Of a stretch of 5,651 bases of DNA, positions 4,695 through 5,651 are shown piece by piece. The position numbers were made by a program, and so were the translations under genes. Under the pieces are notes generated by a model. That model did no database searches. It was not told the DNA's origin and worked only from the letters and a program-made list of their open reading frames with translations. Position 1 is the first letter of the stretch; the number at the start of each line of letters is the position of its first letter. This DNA is from Bacteroidales bacterium (GTDB lineage: Bacteria; Bacteroidota; Bacteroidia; Bacteroidales; UBA1402): contig JALNXZ010000111.1 of NCBI GenBank assembly GCA_023230125.1, positions 1-5,651 on the forward strand. Reading direction: 5' to 3'.

Positions 4695-5651
4695 AATCGT
4701 TTTTTGAAAAATTGTTTAATTTTATTCCAACTTGAATCAAATTCTTTTGTTCCTACTTTTGAATCTCCTGTGTAAGTATTTGTACGATTTCCATTTTCAA
4801 ACTGCCAAAAATCGCCATATTCTGCACTAACAATTTTACCATTCTTATCTCTTTGTTCTTTCATAGAACCTAGTTCAACACCATCGGATGTAACAACAAT
4901 ATTTTCATTTGGGGCAATAATTATTGTGTTTTTTATTTTACTTCCTTCTCTAGCAAATGAGGCAGCGTTTTCTGAGGTCTCTTTTCCCGTTTCACAAGAA
5001 TGTAAAACAATCATTATTTTCTCTTCTTTATTTCTCTTTTGCCAAACCTTACTATTCTTATCCAAAAAACCTTGTAAACCTTTTGCATCCGAAATTAAAT
5101 GAACTTTTCCTTTTTTATCATAGTAAGCAAAAGCATTTTGATTACCATGAGCATAAATGTTAATTACTTTCGGATCCTCATTTAACTTCATCTTTGTTAC
5201 TGCTTTTAAAAGAGGAGAATTATCAGGGTTGCTCTTATCCAATCCATTAATAATTTCGCTTCCGTTTGGATCTACAAACTTGACGGGGTTGTCGTAGCAG
5301 TACACATACGAACTCACTCCCGGATACTTTTCCCCCAACGGATCCGCACTCAACCACACGCCTGTCCTCGGATCCATGTACCTTGCTCCATAATAGTACA
5401 ACCCCGTCTCTTCGTCCAACTCTTTGGCATTGAATTTATAGGGTGTGTTCCAGGTATTGTTGCGTTCTTCGATAAAGACCTCACCGAAAGGTACATACTC
5501 GAGGTGCTGCACAATATTGCCGTCTAAGTTAGTGATTAGACTCGAACTTCCCAAATGATCGGAATGATAGAAATACTGCAAGTTTTCGTTGCTGTTGGGA
5601 GCCGATGTATAGAAGCCTGTTCCGGCATGGTCGGTGCCATGGTATGTGACG
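4691..5651 (-). CDS. RHS/YD-repeat polymorphic toxin, C-terminal part with caspase-like tip (5' end outside the window)
   Basis: The reading frame is open to the right edge, so the visible 319 codons are only the end of a much larger shell protein; TTG at 5581 is not its start. From about 5575 to 5261 it shows the RHS repeat-associated core: YFYHSDHLGSSSLITNLDG, YVPFGE, PYKFNAKELDEETGLYYYG, ARYMDPRTGVWLSADPLGEK and the boundary PVKFVDPNG. The tip (5260-4694) contains INIYAHGN (His codon 5149-5147) and, 51 residues on, IVLHSCETGK (Cys codon 4996-4994), followed by IIIAPNENIVV. His-Gly plus hSCETG is the dyad signature of caspase-like clan CD peptidases (CHAT motif LSACETG, C80), so a cysteine peptidase effector is inferred. 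RHS shells encapsulate and deliver such tips to neighbouring cells. Around 5281-5340 the core is about 53% G+C, while the tip end near 4681-4740 is about 17%, fitting a swapped-in tip. The core call is firm; the tip activity is moderate. Confidence 0.88.
   Translation of the reverse strand, partial: VTYHGTDHAGTGFYTSAPNSNENLQYFYHSDHLGSSSLITNLDGNIVQHLEYVPFGEVFIEERNNTWNTPYKFNAKELDEETGLYYYGARYMDPRTGVWLSADPLGEKYPGVSSYVYCYDNPVKFVDPNGSEIINGLDKSNPDNSPLLKAVTKMKLNEDPKVINIYAHGNQNAFAYYDKKGKVHLISDAKGLQGFLDKNSKVWQKRNKEEKIMIVLHSCETGKETSENAASFAREGSKIKNTIIIAPNENIVVTSDGVELGSMKEQRDKNGKIVSAEYGDFWQFENGNRTNTYTGDSKVGTKEFDSSWNKIKQFFKKRL

Noticed and set aside
4957..5163. Plus-strand 68-codon frame
   Set aside because: Antisense to the RHS tip carrying the His/Cys motifs; no start signal or protein character of its own.
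5579..5581. TTG at 5581 as the start of the RHS protein
   Set aside because: The frame continues upstream to the window edge with typical RHS-core sequence (GTDHAGTGFYTSAPNSNE), so the gene is simply cut by the window.

Overview
The window looks like chromosomal DNA from a gut-type Bacteroidetes (Bacteroides/Parabacteroides-like). The evidence is the AT-rich, lysine/asparagine-rich coding style, candidate promoters of the TTTG / TAnnTTTG type, YD/RHS polymorphic toxins of the kind common in that phylum, and an alanine dehydrogenase start at the left edge. The species call is inference. Every convincing gene reads on the minus strand, so transcription runs from right to left.

Right part (3152-5651): the C-terminal end of a large RHS/YD-repeat toxin enters from the right edge. 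Its conserved RHS core ends in a DPNG boundary and is followed by a variable tip with a His/Cys pair (YAHGN and LHSCETGK), which suggests a caspase-like (clan CD, CHAT/C80-like) cysteine peptidase. A membrane-anchored Sel1-repeat-like protein overlaps its stop by 4 bases (ATGA) and is the probable immunity protein. Next comes a displaced (orphan) RHS tip that keeps only about 33 residues of RHS core. It is fused to a different effector domain with an SxH...GxAxD plus HxH pattern typical of LAS/M15 peptidoglycan peptidases. Just after it, behind a perfect AGGAGG ribosome site made by its own last two codons, is a short signal-peptide ORF that looks like a truncated immunity gene. This is the usual layout of a toxin locus that changes tips by recombination between a full gene and silent cassettes.

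Middle (2793-3300): a degenerate junction region. It holds a perfect 20-bp palindrome, a long hairpin of 14 perfect pairs plus three inner pairs, a faint plus-strand remnant that may be an IS3-type transposase OrfA, and a candidate promoter for the operon to its left.

Left-centre (399-2792): a two-gene operon with a 9-base gap, encoding an AlgI/DltB-type MBOAT O-acyltransferase and a membrane-anchored SGNH-like partner. Such pairs move acyl (usually acetyl) groups across the membrane onto a cell-surface polymer. A clear intrinsic terminator follows at 340-373.

Left edge (1-398): directly behind the terminator lies a 109-base fragment matching the 5' domain I of group IIC-type self-splicing introns, which are known to insert after terminator hairpins. 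No intron ORF or domain V is present. A candidate promoter and the first 20 codons of alanine dehydrogenase (ald) follow and run off the window.
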